Shown piece by piece: positions 6,216 through 13,329 of a stretch of DNA of 13,919 nucleotides. The stretch covers positions 1-13,919 of the forward strand of contig NZ_JOCF01000117.1 in NCBI RefSeq assembly GCF_000720635.1. Reading direction: 5' to 3'. Source of the DNA: Streptomyces sp. NRRL WC-3742. Lineage in GTDB: Bacteria; Actinomycetota; Actinomycetes; Streptomycetales; Streptomycetaceae. A model generated the notes under the pieces. That model did no database searches. It saw only the letters and a list, made by a program, of their open reading frames with translations, and was not told the DNA's origin. The position numbers and the translations under genes are program-made. Each line of letters begins with the position of its first letter. Positions within the stretch are counted from its first letter, which is position 1.

Positions 6216-7406
6216 TCACCGGGCGTAGTCGACCTCGGGGAAGTGGGGGGAGGGAGCGTCGAGCAGCCGCCCCCGGTCGCGGAGGTGGAGGTCGAAGAAG
6301 GCCCGCGGGTAGGCGCGTTGGAACGCCTGTGCCCGGTGCCCGGGAATCGTCCCGACCTCTTCCTCCAGATCGGGTGGTGACATGCCCAGGAGGGGGCCGA
6401 TCAGCGGCAGGATCAGCACGTCGTCGCCGAACGACCGGTGCGCGGCTCCCCGCACGGTCAGGTGCAGGCGCCAGCCGCGCAGACGCGACCAGAACGCGCG
6501 CAGGGCGGGGTTGTTCTCCATGCCGCCCTTGCCCGGGGTGTCCACGACCAGGAACGGACGGTCGAGTCCGGCGTCCACCACCGGGCCCGCCGCGCCCCCG
6601 TCCAGGCTCATTCCCGCCGTGATCCGCCCGTCGGCGAGCATCGTCGCGGCGGTGGTGGCGCCGCCCAGGGAGTGGCCGAGCATCCCGACGCGCCGCAGGT
6701 CGAGCGCCCCGCGCAGGCCGGCGGGCAGCGGGGTGCGGCAGACGCCGGGGTGGCCGGCCGAGCGCAGGACGGCGAGCCGGTCCAGGACGAAGCGGATGTC
6801 GGCGGTACGGACCGCGAGGGCCTTGGCGTGGTCGCTGACCCCGCCCGGCGGATTCGTCTCGACGCGTCCACCGGGGAAGGCGACCGCCGCCGCGTCGTAG
6901 GTGTGGTCGACGGTGACCACCAGGAAGCCGTGACCGGCGAGGTCCTCCACGACGCCGGTGCCGAACGACCGTGACGCGTCGGCGCCGGGGGAGTAGAGCA
7001 CGACGGGCAGGGGGCCCGGCGGGCCGCCGACGGGAGCGCCCTCGCGGCCGTGGGTGTCTCCCAGCCCCACCCGGCCGGGAGGCAGGCCGAGGAGGCCCAG
7101 GTACCGGTCGGCCGCCCCCGGAGGCATCCAGGCGACGGTGGGGCGGGCCGCGCCGCCGCGGGCGGGGTACCAGATGCTGATCATCAGCTCACGGCAGGGG
7201 CGGGAGGGCACCCAGGGGTCCGGCCGCGCGGTGTCGGCCAGGTGCAGCGCGACCGTACCCAGCGGGTACGGCCCGTTCGGGGCGGGCAACTGGAACCGCA
7301 CCGGTTCCCCCTGCCCCGGGCGCGCGGCGGCCGCCGGCGCGAGCGGACCCGGGACCACGGCGGCGGCCAGACCGGCGCACGAGGACAGCAGTGTTCTCCG
7401 ATTCAT
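6216..7406 (-). CDS. Secreted esterase/lipase of the platelet-activating-factor acetylhydrolase-like family
   Basis: A 396-residue alpha/beta hydrolase. The N-terminus MNRRTLLSSCAGLAAAVV, then PLAPAAAA, is a signal peptide with a twin-arginine-like RR pair; cleavage near residue 28 is likely. The nucleophile elbow GMLGHSLGGAT gives Ser246, SLDGG gives Asp269, and GAAHRSFGD gives His323. The Ser-to-Asp spacing (23) and Asp-to-His spacing (54) closely match the known triad of human plasma PAF acetylhydrolase (Ser273, Asp296, His351). LYSPGADASRSFG (137-149) is the expected oxyanion-loop region. It probably hydrolyses short-chain esters or phospholipids outside the cell. ATG 7406 has a GGAG just upstream; GTG 7415 is an alternative. 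It is divergent from the two-component system, which could regulate it, though nothing in the sequence proves that. Confidence 0.85.
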   Translation of the reverse strand: MNRRTLLSSCAGLAAAVVPGPLAPAAAARPGQGEPVRFQLPAPNGPYPLGTVALHLADTARPDPWVPSRPCRELMISIWYPARGGAARPTVAWMPPGAADRYLGLLGLPPGRVGLGDTHGREGAPVGGPPGPLPVVLYSPGADASRSFGTGVVEDLAGHGFLVVTVDHTYDAAAVAFPGGRVETNPPGGVSDHAKALAVRTADIRFVLDRLAVLRSAGHPGVCRTPLPAGLRGALDLRRVGMLGHSLGGATTAATMLADGRITAGMSLDGGAAGPVVDAGLDRPFLVVDTPGKGGMENNPALRAFWSRLRGWRLHLTVRGAAHRSFGDDVLILPLIGPLLGMSPPDLEEEVGTIPGHRAQAFQRAYPRAFFDLHLRDRGRLLDAPSPHFPEVDYAR

Positions 7407-7530
7407 GCGCTCCACTGTCGCGTCCGACGGCCCCGACGGCTTCGCCCCCGGGGAGGAACCCGGTGTCAGCCCAGGAGGGTACGGCGGGCATCGGCCGCGC
7501 GGATGACTCAGCCTGCGAGATGACGTCCTT

Positions 7531-7566
7531 GGGGCTGACAGGCCCCGGGCCCCGCTTGGATAGCGT
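7531..7566 (+). promoter_or_regulatory. Possible promoter/operator of the two-component operon
   Basis: GGGGC (7531-7535) and GCCCC (7542-7546) form a short dyad that contains CTGACA (7535-7540), a passable -35. TAGCGT at 7561-7566 fits the Streptomyces -10 pattern TAnnnT and ends seven bases before the kinase ATG, suggesting a leaderless transcript. The 20-base spacer is longer than ideal, so the -35 assignment is weak. Confidence 0.3.
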
Positions 7567-7573
7567 GGCCGGC

Positions 7574-8701
7574 ATGGGTGATGGGCAGTCACGGCCGCTG
7601 GTGGCCGGACGTCTGCGGGACGGACAGTGGCACGGCGTGGACACGGCCGCGGCCGTGCTCCTGGCCCTGGCGTTCGGCGCGAGCCAGACGCGCAGCGGCG
7701 GCTGGGACGCGGGAGCCGTGGCGGCGGCGGTCTGGCTGCCGGTCGCGGTACGGCGCAGATGGCCCGTCCGGGTTCTGTACACGGTCCTGGCCGGAGCGGT
7801 CCTCGCCATGGCGTTCACCGGATGGGAGGAGTCCTGGGTTCCCGTCGGGGCCGCCCTGTACACGGTGGCGGCGCGGGAGCCGCGGCGCCGCTCCGCCACG
7901 GCGCTCGGCTGCTCGCTGGGCGCCGTCGCGGCGGCCGCGGCCCTCGTACCGCGACCGGTCCCGGCCTCCGGGGTCGCGTGGGGCGTCGTCTTCGCGTCGC
8001 TGATGATGACCCTGCCCTGGCTGGTGGGCACCGCGCTGAGAGAGCAGCGCTCGTACGCGCAACTCGCCGCCCGACAGGCCGTGACGGACGAGCGCCTGCG
8101 GATCGCCCGCGAGCTCCACGACGTGGTGGCCCACCATCTGACGGTCATCGCGGTACGGGCCGAGGTGGCCCGTGCGGTGGCCCCCACCGACCCGCAGGAG
8201 GCCGAGCGCACCCTCGCACTGGTCGGGACGGCGGGCCGGACGGCGCTCACCGAGATGCGCCGCATGCTCGGCGTTCTGCGATCCCCCGGTGACGGAGCCG
8301 AGTCGGGGCCCGCCCCCGGTCTGGCGGACCTGCCCGCGCTCGCGGACGGCGCGGGCCCGCGCGTGGAACTGTCCGTCGACCCGGATCCACCGCTGCCTGC
8401 GGGGGTGGAACTGGCGGTCTACCGGATCGTCCAGGAAGCCCTCACCAACGTCGTCAGGCACGCGGGATCGGCCAACTGCCGGGTGAACCTGTCCCGGACG
8501 GGCCCCGAGGCGGTCGAGATCGAGGTCGTCAACGACCCACCGCCCCACCTCCCGCCCCGGCGCCCCGGCGGCGGACACGGACTCATCGGCATGCGGGAAC
8601 GGGCCGCCACGTGCGGCGGCACCCTCACCGCCGGCCCCCTCGCGACAGGCGGATTCCGCGTGCACGCACGCCTGCCCTGCGGACCGGAGACAGCACGGTG
8701 A
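7574..8701 (+). CDS. Sensor histidine kinase (NarL-type system, HisKA_3)
   Basis: A 375-residue membrane kinase. Roughly four hydrophobic segments lie in the first 155 residues (about 23-36, 45-58, 67-81 and 110-150), with no large extracellular sensor domain, so it probably senses a membrane or internal signal. A short coiled coil leads to the dimerisation/phosphoacceptor motif ERLRIARELHDVVAHHLT with His182. The ATP-binding domain follows: QEALTNVVRHAG (N box, Asn292) and GGGHGLIGMRERA (G box, 332-344). ATG 7574 is chosen because it fits the length of the family; there is no clear ribosome-binding site and a -10-like TAGCGT lies seven bases upstream, so the mRNA may be leaderless. The stop overlaps the regulator's GTG (GTGA), so the two are co-translated partners. 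Confidence 0.93.
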   Translation: MGDGQSRPLVAGRLRDGQWHGVDTAAAVLLALAFGASQTRSGGWDAGAVAAAVWLPVAVRRRWPVRVLYTVLAGAVLAMAFTGWEESWVPVGAALYTVAAREPRRRSATALGCSLGAVAAAAALVPRPVPASGVAWGVVFASLMMTLPWLVGTALREQRSYAQLAARQAVTDERLRIARELHDVVAHHLTVIAVRAEVARAVAPTDPQEAERTLALVGTAGRTALTEMRRMLGVLRSPGDGAESGPAPGLADLPALADGAGPRVELSVDPDPPLPAGVELAVYRIVQEALTNVVRHAGSANCRVNLSRTGPEAVEIEVVNDPPPHLPPRRPGGGHGLIGMRERAATCGGTLTAGPLATGGFRVHARLPCGPETAR

Positions 8702-9444
8702 ACAACCGGCCCGTCAGCGTCCTCATCGCCGACAACCAGGCGCTGCTGCGGGCGGGCTTTCGCCTGCTCATCGAGTCCGTGCCGGACCTCACCGTCGCGG
8801 GCGAGGCCGCCGGCGGCGAGCAGGCCGTCGAACTCGCCCAGCGGCTGCGGCCCGACGTCGTGCTGATGGACATCCGGATGCCGGGCATGGACGGCCTGGA
8901 GGCCACCCGGCGCATCTGCGCGGATCCGGACGCCGCCGGCACCCGCGTACTGGTCCTCACCACGTTCGACCTGGACGAGTACGTGTACGCGGCACTGCGC
9001 GGCGGAGCCAGCGGATTCCTCCTGAAGGACATCCTCCCCGCCGACCTGCTGACAGCCTTGCGGGTGGTCGCCTCCGGCGACGCCCTGCTCGCGCCCGCGG
9101 TCACCCGCCGTCTGATCCACGAGTTCGCCGGACGCCACGAGCCGCACCCGCGACTCACCCGGGAACCGGCGGGCGTGACCCCACGGGAACGGGAGGTCCT
9201 CCGCCTGGTGGCCCGGGGACTGCCCAACCCCGCGATCGCCGAACACCTGGGGCTGAGCATCGCGACCGTCAAGACACATGTCCGCCGGCTGCTGGCCAAG
9301 CTCCACGCCCACGACCGGGCCCAGCTGGTCGTCATCGCCTACGAGACAGGCATGGTCACACCCGGCGGGAACCTCCCCTCCACAGACCGACGCCCCACCG
9401 GCCGGGACGGCACACCCGAAGGGGACACCCCCGGCGGCACGTAG
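8698..9444 (+). CDS. NarL/FixJ-family response regulator
   Basis: A 248-residue partner of the upstream kinase. The receiver domain (about 6-120) shows Asp12, the phosphoacceptor Asp58 in VVLMDIRMPG, Thr88 in LVLTTFD and Lys110 in FLLKD. The usual DD pair is DN here (D12 N13), which is common in this group. A LuxR-type helix-turn-helix occupies about 160-217, with TPREREVLRLVARG and LSIATVKTHVRRLLAKL. The final 30 residues are Gly/Pro/Arg/Thr-rich and longer than usual for the family, probably a disordered tail. GTG 8698 overlaps the kinase stop, with GGAG about eleven bases upstream. Targets are unknown; the divergent esterase gene is the nearest candidate. Confidence 0.94.
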   Translation: MNNRPVSVLIADNQALLRAGFRLLIESVPDLTVAGEAAGGEQAVELAQRLRPDVVLMDIRMPGMDGLEATRRICADPDAAGTRVLVLTTFDLDEYVYAALRGGASGFLLKDILPADLLTALRVVASGDALLAPAVTRRLIHEFAGRHEPHPRLTREPAGVTPREREVLRLVARGLPNPAIAEHLGLSIATVKTHVRRLLAKLHAHDRAQLVVIAYETGMVTPGGNLPSTDRRPTGRDGTPEGDTPGGT

Positions 9445-10067
9445 ACCCCGCGCACGGCTTCCGCCACGTCGACGACCGCGGCACCTCGCGCACGCTCCTC
9501 GGCCCGACGCCCTCCATGGCGTCTCCCCGACCCTCCAGTACCGCCGAGCAGATGCCGACCCCTGGGCCGCAGATGCGACAGACGCCCAGGAGGGCGTTCC
9601 GCGGGATCGACGGGGCCGACGGCCACCACGGCGTCGCCCTGGTCACCACCGCCCGCGCCGGCCGGCCGCCTTCGGACGGGGCCTCGAAGGCAGCCCTCCG
9701 GACGACCCGGCCGTCGTCGCGGGCGAACCTGTCGCCAACGCCCCCCGGCACGCAGGCCCCGCACGGCAGAGGGCGCGGCTCAGCCCCGCGGCGGACGGAG
9801 GCCGGCCGAGGCCGGAGGCCGAGGACCAGGACCGCCATCGTGGCCGGGCCCGCCGCGGCCAGGGGCCCCGGCCTGCCCTGGGAGCGCACCCTGCTGGTCG
9901 AGACCTCCGGGGACCACTGGGCGGACGCCGCCTCCGTACTCGCCGGCGCCCGCGAGACGATCATCCTCAGATCCGGCAGTCAGGCAGGCCAGGTGACAGG
10001 GAAATGAGCCTGAACCCGCCCTGCCCGCCCGGCCGAGGCCCGGCCGCCCCGGTGCGCACCAGCGCGG
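9445..10067. other. 623-base stretch without an intact gene
   Basis: Several frames stay open on both strands, but all are dominated by Arg, Pro and Gly and switch character repeatedly, as decayed coding DNA does. Only a short ATPase-like motif (annotated separately, 9701-9763) and a natural-looking plus-strand tail at about 9875-10007 (WERTLLVETSGDHWADAASV), ending at TGA 10005-10007, stand out. No start with a ribosome-binding site supports either as a gene. Confidence 0.5.
9640..9800 (+). pseudogene. Relic of an RsbW/SpoIIAB-like histidine-kinase-type ATPase
   Basis: In one plus-strand frame, 9701-9763 reads DDPAVVAGEPVANAPRHAG. This keeps the N-box pattern of actinobacterial anti-sigma-type ATPases (consensus close to DDVxLVVSELVANAVRHAG), including the Glu and Asn that bind magnesium-ATP. 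Two prolines (in GEPVANAP) sit where Leu and Val are expected inside the helix, which would break it. No G1/G2 box follows and flanking sequence is degenerate. This supports a decayed gene, not a functional one; the boundaries are approximate. Confidence 0.35.
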
Positions 10068-10316
10068 TCAGCCGCCGCTCTTGCGGCGGAAGTTGCGCTT
10101 GCCGCCCGCCGCCGCGTGCGCGCCGTGGATCTTCGAATCGCCGTTCGGACCGCCGGCCGTGCTCCCGCCATTGGCGCCCTGCTTGCGCTCCAGCGCGGCG
10201 AGGAACTGGGCCTTGACGTCGTCCTGGGCGTCGGCCGCGGGAACCTCGACGGTCGGGCCGGCCTCCGGCCTCTCGGGGTTCTCGGGGTTCTCGGGTGACG
10301 CTACGCCGCTGCTCAT
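10068..10316 (-). CDS. DUF5302-family small protein
   Basis: This 82-residue, highly charged protein has the hallmarks of the actinobacterial DUF5302 family: an acidic, Pro/Glu-rich start ([15 protein letters not shown]), a helix with [14 protein letters not shown] (about 35-48), a Gly/Asn-rich linker, and the conserved ending [22 protein letters not shown] split as SKIHGAH and NFRRKSGG. Function is unknown for the whole family; no enzyme motif, signal peptide or membrane segment is present. ATG 10316 is preceded by a perfect AGGAGG six bases away, so it is probably well translated. It stands alone, 116 bases downstream of the phosphotransferase stop on the same strand; co-transcription is possible. 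Confidence 0.9.
   Translation of the reverse strand: MSSGVASPENPENPERPEAGPTVEVPAADAQDDVKAQFLAALERKQGANGGSTAGGPNGDSKIHGAHAAAGGKRNFRRKSGG
10072..10089 (-). terminator. Hairpin overlapping the 3' end of the DUF5302 gene
   Basis: CCGCCGC (10072-10078) and GCGGCGG (10083-10089) form a perfect seven-pair stem with a four-base loop immediately before the stop codon. It encodes RRKSGG, so the symmetry may come from codon choice alone, but it could act in 3'-end formation or stability. There is no U-run. Confidence 0.35.
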
Positions 10317-10432
10317 ACAGGACCTCCTGGTGGGGTGGTGTCGGGTCGATGCCTTCACGGGACACCATGTCATGCCCCAAAACCGACCCGGCCCACCAGG
10401 CCGCCCCGAGGGCCTCCAGCCGCCGCTCGACC

Positions 10433-11422
10433 TCACTGACCGCTGGCGGCCGGACGCTCGGGGAACCGGTTCGGGCGACGGCGTGCGAGCCGGTCGCGCG
10501 GACCCAGCAACTCCGCCAGGCGGTCCGCGAATTCGGTGAGCCAATCCAACCGTGATCCGCTGCGGGCCATGCGGAATCCGTGGCGGCGGCCCCAGAACGC
10601 GGCCTGGACGGCATGGAACTGGGCCCACCGCCGGACGCGTTCGCGATCGAGTTCCGCGGCCTCGGCGAAGATGTCCAGGGTGCGGTCGACTGCCCTGCGC
10701 AGGTCGTCCGCTTCGAGGAGCACCAGCGCGCGGGACTTGAGCAGCGTGCCGCCGTCGTAAGCGGGGTCTCCCACATACCCCTTGGGGTCGACGGCCAGCC
10801 ACGGCTCACGATCGGCACGCAGGATGTTCCCGGAGTGGAGGTCCCCGTGGACGAGGAGGTCCGGCTGGATGCGGCCCAGCTCACCGACGGTCGCCACGGC
10901 GGCGTCCACCACGTCGCGTGACATTGTGTGCGCCAGCTCCTCGGCATCCTTGCGCAACTGCTCTTCCCAGGGACCGGCCTGATCCCGCAGCCGGGGCAGA
11001 CCGGGCGGCGCGGGGATGGCCAAGCGGCGATTGATCCGCCCGGCGACCGTCACCACCTCCTCGCCGTCCTCGACCTCCGACAGCGTCGACGTTCGGGCCC
11101 GCTCCAGCAGCATCGCGAACCGCTCGTCATCGCGCTCAAGCAGCAGGACGGCTCCGCGCCCGCCCCACGCCGCGAACGCGTCGGGCTCGTGGACGTTGCC
11201 GGGATGCGGAAAGGACACCTTCAGCACAGCGGTCCCCCCGGCCCGCCGCCGCACCGGGATGATGACCCCGACACCCCCGTGCATGACCTCGCCGTCCGGC
11301 ACGCACCCCCAGCGCCCCAGCAGCTCGGCCACAATCTTGGGCAGTTCGGCGAGCCACACCGCTCCGGACTCTCCCTCGCGCTCGATGGTGCTCCGCGCAA
11401 ACGCCCCTGGCATCTCGATCAT
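10433..11422 (-). CDS. Aminoglycoside/hydroxyurea-type antibiotic phosphotransferase (APH(6)-like)
   Basis: A 329-residue kinase of the aminoglycoside/hydroxyurea resistance family, which transfers phosphate from ATP to a drug hydroxyl in the cytoplasm. Visible motifs are the ATP-binding lysine in TAVLKVSFP (Lys68), the catalytic loop [12 protein letters not shown] (His192, Asp194, Asn199) and the metal-binding [14 protein letters not shown] (Asp212). This DPKG form, in place of DFG, marks the streptomycin 6-kinase/hydroxyurea branch. The length matches that branch. ATG 11422 has AAGGTG five bases upstream; ATG 11413 is an alternative. No biosynthetic genes are nearby, so it is probably a stand-alone resistance or housekeeping-detoxification kinase. 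The drug it acts on cannot be told. An IS21 relic lies just upstream on the other strand. Confidence 0.88.
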   Translation of the reverse strand: MIEMPGAFARSTIEREGESGAVWLAELPKIVAELLGRWGCVPDGEVMHGGVGVIIPVRRRAGGTAVLKVSFPHPGNVHEPDAFAAWGGRGAVLLLERDDERFAMLLERARTSTLSEVEDGEEVVTVAGRINRRLAIPAPPGLPRLRDQAGPWEEQLRKDAEELAHTMSRDVVDAAVATVGELGRIQPDLLVHGDLHSGNILRADREPWLAVDPKGYVGDPAYDGGTLLKSRALVLLEADDLRRAVDRTLDIFAEAAELDRERVRRWAQFHAVQAAFWGRRHGFRMARSGSRLDWLTEFADRLAELLGPRDRLARRRPNRFPERPAASGQ

Positions 11423-11507
11423 TCGGGCACCTTACGGCCAGCCGCCGCCGCCACCAGGTAACCCTCCAGCCACGGAGATCACATCTACGGCTGGGGTATC
11501 AGCGCCC

Positions 11508-11654
11508 TGCGTCCTCGACGCCAACCCCGACATCGACCCCGCCGTGATCAACACCCTCGCCGGCTGCGGGTGGATCGCGAAGAGCCAGCCGCTCTGCCTG
11601 ATCGGCGACTCCGGCACCGGCTAGTCCCACATGCTCATCGCCCTGGGCGCAGGG
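11508..11654 (+). pseudogene. istB: IS21-type transposition helper (istB) fragment with a stop in Walker A
   Basis: In one frame the sequence reads LDANPDIDPAVINTLAGCG, then W-I-A-K and QPLCLIGDSGTG. A TAG at 11622-11624 follows, and the frame continues as SHMLIALGAG. Actinobacterial IstB ATPases have the same segment with GDSGTGKSHLLIALG, so the stop exactly replaces the Walker A lysine (AAG to TAG). The N-terminal ~80 residues and everything after about 11654, including Walker B, are absent, and no istA is present. It is a dead remnant of an IS21-family element, next to the phosphotransferase promoter region. No terminal inverted repeats or target duplication were found. Confidence 0.75.
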
Positions 11655-11669
11655 CGCGGCGCCACGGGC

Positions 11670-11706
11670 CGGTGCCGGCCGTGCCCGGGGGGCGTGGCCG
11701 GCACCG
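11670..11706. terminator. 11-bp perfect hairpin, possible terminator
   Basis: CGGTGCCGGCC (11670-11680) is exactly mirrored by GGCCGGCACCG (11696-11706) around a 15-base loop. It lies 116 bases beyond the stop of the minus-strand crystallin-like gene and just past the istB relic. It could be a factor-independent-like terminator for the minus-strand gene, or a leftover of the mobile element. No U-run follows on either strand. Confidence 0.45.
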
Positions 11707-11821
11707 ATGAGCCGGGCCGGAGCGAATTCACGTCACGGAAAAATTCGACGACGACCCAGGTGATGGGACTTGCGGTGACGCGGACGGGAGAACCCCGTGC
11801 GGGGCCCGCTCCGCCGGTTCT

Positions 11822-12178
11822 TCAGAGGATCCGGATGGAGTTGACCTTCGGCGGGCGGTTCGGGTACGAGATGTCGGTCCAGCGGTTGACCCTCACCGAG
11901 TCGCCATTGTCGTCGGAGTAGACCAGGTCGTTGTTTCCCGTGGAGATCCGGTCGACCCACCACCCGCCGAAGCCGATCGACCCGCCGTTCGCGTAGCAGT
12001 CGACGCTGTCACGGCCGTCGAGGTGCGACCAGATCTTGAGGAAGTCGTTGCGGCTTCCGTCGCACGGGATGTGGTCGATGGCGAAGGCACTGCCGGACGG
12101 CACGGCCACGGTGAGCGTGGCCGCCGCGGCGAAGGCCGCGGCCATCGAACCCACGGCTTTCCTCGCGTTCGAGAACAT
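11822..12178 (-). CDS. Secreted beta/gamma-crystallin-like small protein
   Basis: A 118-residue precursor with a clear Sec signal peptide: basic MFSNARKAVG, an Ala-rich hydrophobic core, and a cleavage site after AFA (residue 33). The mature 85 residues are beta-rich, with two cysteines (39 and 61) able to form a disulfide. The pattern VDCYANGGSIGFGGWWVDRIS and STGNNDLVYSDDNGD is typical of microbial beta/gamma-crystallin Greek-key proteins, the group that includes Streptomyces metalloproteinase inhibitors. A role as inhibitor, calcium binder or killer-toxin-like protein is possible; sequence alone does not decide. ATG 12178 has GGGGAGGA four bases upstream. It is a single-gene unit with its own promoter and an overlapping dyad, and a hairpin downstream. 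Family assignment is moderately sure. Confidence 0.75.
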   Translation of the reverse strand: MFSNARKAVGSMAAAFAAAATLTVAVPSGSAFAIDHIPCDGSRNDFLKIWSHLDGRDSVDCYANGGSIGFGGWWVDRISTGNNDLVYSDDNGDSVRVNRWTDISYPNRPPKVNSIRIL

Positions 12179-12198
12179 AGGTCCTCCCCAGTCGGATG

Positions 12199-12226
12199 AA
12201 ATTACGAATCAAATTCCGCTGTGCAA
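12199..12226 (-). promoter_or_regulatory. Promoter of the crystallin-like gene
   Basis: On the minus strand TTGCAC (12226-12221) and TAATTT (12204-12199), separated by 16 bases, form a plausible sigma-70-type promoter in a notably A+T-rich patch. The predicted message would start close to 12190, only a few bases before the GGGGAGGA ribosome-binding site. Confidence 0.5.
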
Positions 12227-12241
12227 CAAGTTTCTGTTGCA
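12222..12241. promoter_or_regulatory. Operator-like inverted repeat at the crystallin gene promoter
   Basis: TGCAACA (12222-12228) and TGTTGCA (12235-12241) are perfect seven-base arms around a six-base spacer. The right edge of the -35 hexamer falls inside one arm, so a bound protein would block RNA polymerase. No regulator gene is adjacent. Confidence 0.5.
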
Positions 12242-12242
12242 T

Positions 12243-12646
12243 CGTGCCCGATCAGTATCCGGGCCGTTTTTATGAGGGTCAATCGAACACGCCTCGACCC
12301 AACATGTTCCAGGCCATTTCCATGCGGGATTTCCGCAAGGCGTGGGGTGCTTCGTTCTGGTGTGGCCCGAGAGGTTCCGGGACCGGGTGGCCGCAACGTC
12401 GACCGAAGGCCGCCCGCCGCCCGTCCTGACACGGGGAGATCGCGGAACCACCGCACGCGCCGGACCAGTACCCAAGAGCACGTGGCCGGAAAAGGGACCA
12501 CACGGAGGCCGGCCGGCCACCAGGGCACCGGAACAGTCCAGCCTTCCCAGCAGCGCGAGGCCGCGCCGCGCCGACACCCGCGGACCAGGCGGCAGACGGC
12601 CGGCTCGAAAGGCGTGGAAGGTGCCGCGGGGAGGCGTAGGGTCTTC
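12243..12646. other. 404-base gap without a supported gene
   Basis: Frames on both strands are open but lack motifs and starts. A plus-strand piece near 12302-12345 (FQAISMRDFRKAWGASFW) and its minus-strand mirror read somewhat naturally, so another decayed gene is possible. Nothing here can be named. A TAGGGT at 12637-12642 could be a -10 for the element genes to the right, but no convincing -35 is seen. Confidence 0.4.
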
Positions 12647-12663
12647 CTAGCATTTCAAGCTAG
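12647..12663. promoter_or_regulatory. CTAGC/GCTAG dyad upstream of the element-type HTH gene
   Basis: CTAGC (12647-12651) and GCTAG (12659-12663) are perfect arms around ATTTCAA. CTAG is rare in high-G+C DNA, and the dyad sits in an A+T-rich patch (12645-12670) 13 bases before the first possible start of the HTH gene and directly after a -10-like TAGGGT. It is a good candidate operator, perhaps for that gene's own product. Confidence 0.45.
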
Positions 12664-12675
12664 ATAAATAGGCAT

Positions 12676-13323
12676 GTGGGTGGTGTGGGTGTGTTCGTGA
12701 CGACGGGGCAGGCCGGGACGGCGTTGGGGTGTTCGATCCCGACGGTGAAGAAGCTGATCGCCACCGGCGTGGTCCCCGGTGTGCGCGGGAGCGGCCGGCA
12801 GGTGTTCCCGCTGGCCGCGCTCCAACTGCTGCAGGCCCGCCCGGCAGCGGACCTGACCGTGTTCGATGCGGCCGAGGTGGCGGTGCTGCGTTCGGACGCC
12901 CCGGCGCGGGTCGAGGAGCCGGACCGGGAGTGGATCGGCTTCGGCACGGCACTGGACGAGGCGCAGCTGCTGGCCGCGCTGTCCGGTTGGTGGCGGTGCG
13001 ACCCGGCGCGGGTCACGGCCGGCGCGGTGCTGCCGGTGACGGTGGCGGGGTTCGTCGTCGCGGTGCTGACCGGCCTCACCGCATGTGAGGCCGACGGCAC
13101 CGCCGGCACCGCCGGCCGGGTCCGATTCCAGAAGGCAAGGCTGGCCGGCTACCTGAGGGACCTCACCGCCCCCGCCAACGCGACCACCCCCACCGATCCC
13201 GAGGACGCCCGCCTCGCCGGCCTGCTGCTCGGCACCCGCCTGCCGTCGCTCTCCGGCGGCCCCATCGCCTACGTCCCCACCCGTCCGACCACCACCGACC
13301 AGATCGCCGTCGAGGGGGAGTGA
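12676..13323 (+). CDS. Putative DNA-binding protein with N-terminal MerR/excisionase-like HTH
   Basis: A protein of up to 215 residues. FVTTGQAGTALGCSIPTVKK and VRGSGRQVFPLAALQLL (about residues 7-52) form a winged helix-turn-helix like MerR or excisionase proteins, including the short wing G-S-G-R and the following helix. The middle (about 75-125) is mixed alpha/beta with DREWIGFGTALDEAQLL and GWWRCDPARV. The C-terminal part is basic (RVRFQKARLAGYLRDL) and then Thr/Pro-rich. I do not recognise the full-length family. Start is uncertain: GTG 12676 has only a weak AGG nearby, and GTG 12685, 12691 or 12697 also fit. Six bases separate its stop from the next ATG, so both genes form an operon. 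Its type is common on actinomycete plasmids and integrative elements, where it would act as repressor or replication/partition accessory; that is inference. Confidence 0.6.
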   Translation: MGGVGVFVTTGQAGTALGCSIPTVKKLIATGVVPGVRGSGRQVFPLAALQLLQARPAADLTVFDAAEVAVLRSDAPARVEEPDREWIGFGTALDEAQLLAALSGWWRCDPARVTAGAVLPVTVAGFVVAVLTGLTACEADGTAGTAGRVRFQKARLAGYLRDLTAPANATTPTDPEDARLAGLLLGTRLPSLSGGPIAYVPTRPTTTDQIAVEGE

Positions 13324-13329
13324 CCGCTG

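Noticed and set aside
5372..6622. 416-codon plus-strand frame including a Val-Pro repeat
   Set aside because: It overlaps the regulator in a shifted frame and the Val-Pro run is just the GTGCCC microsatellite being translated.
7391..7573. N-terminal extension of the kinase to the divergent gene
   Set aside because: It would overlap the esterase start and add an unrelated Pro/Gly-rich segment; ATG 7574 gives the usual family length.
13096..13120. GGCACCGCC direct repeats as a functional element
   Set aside because: Two short copies inside the HTH gene encode a Gly-Thr-Ala run; they are explained by coding sequence.
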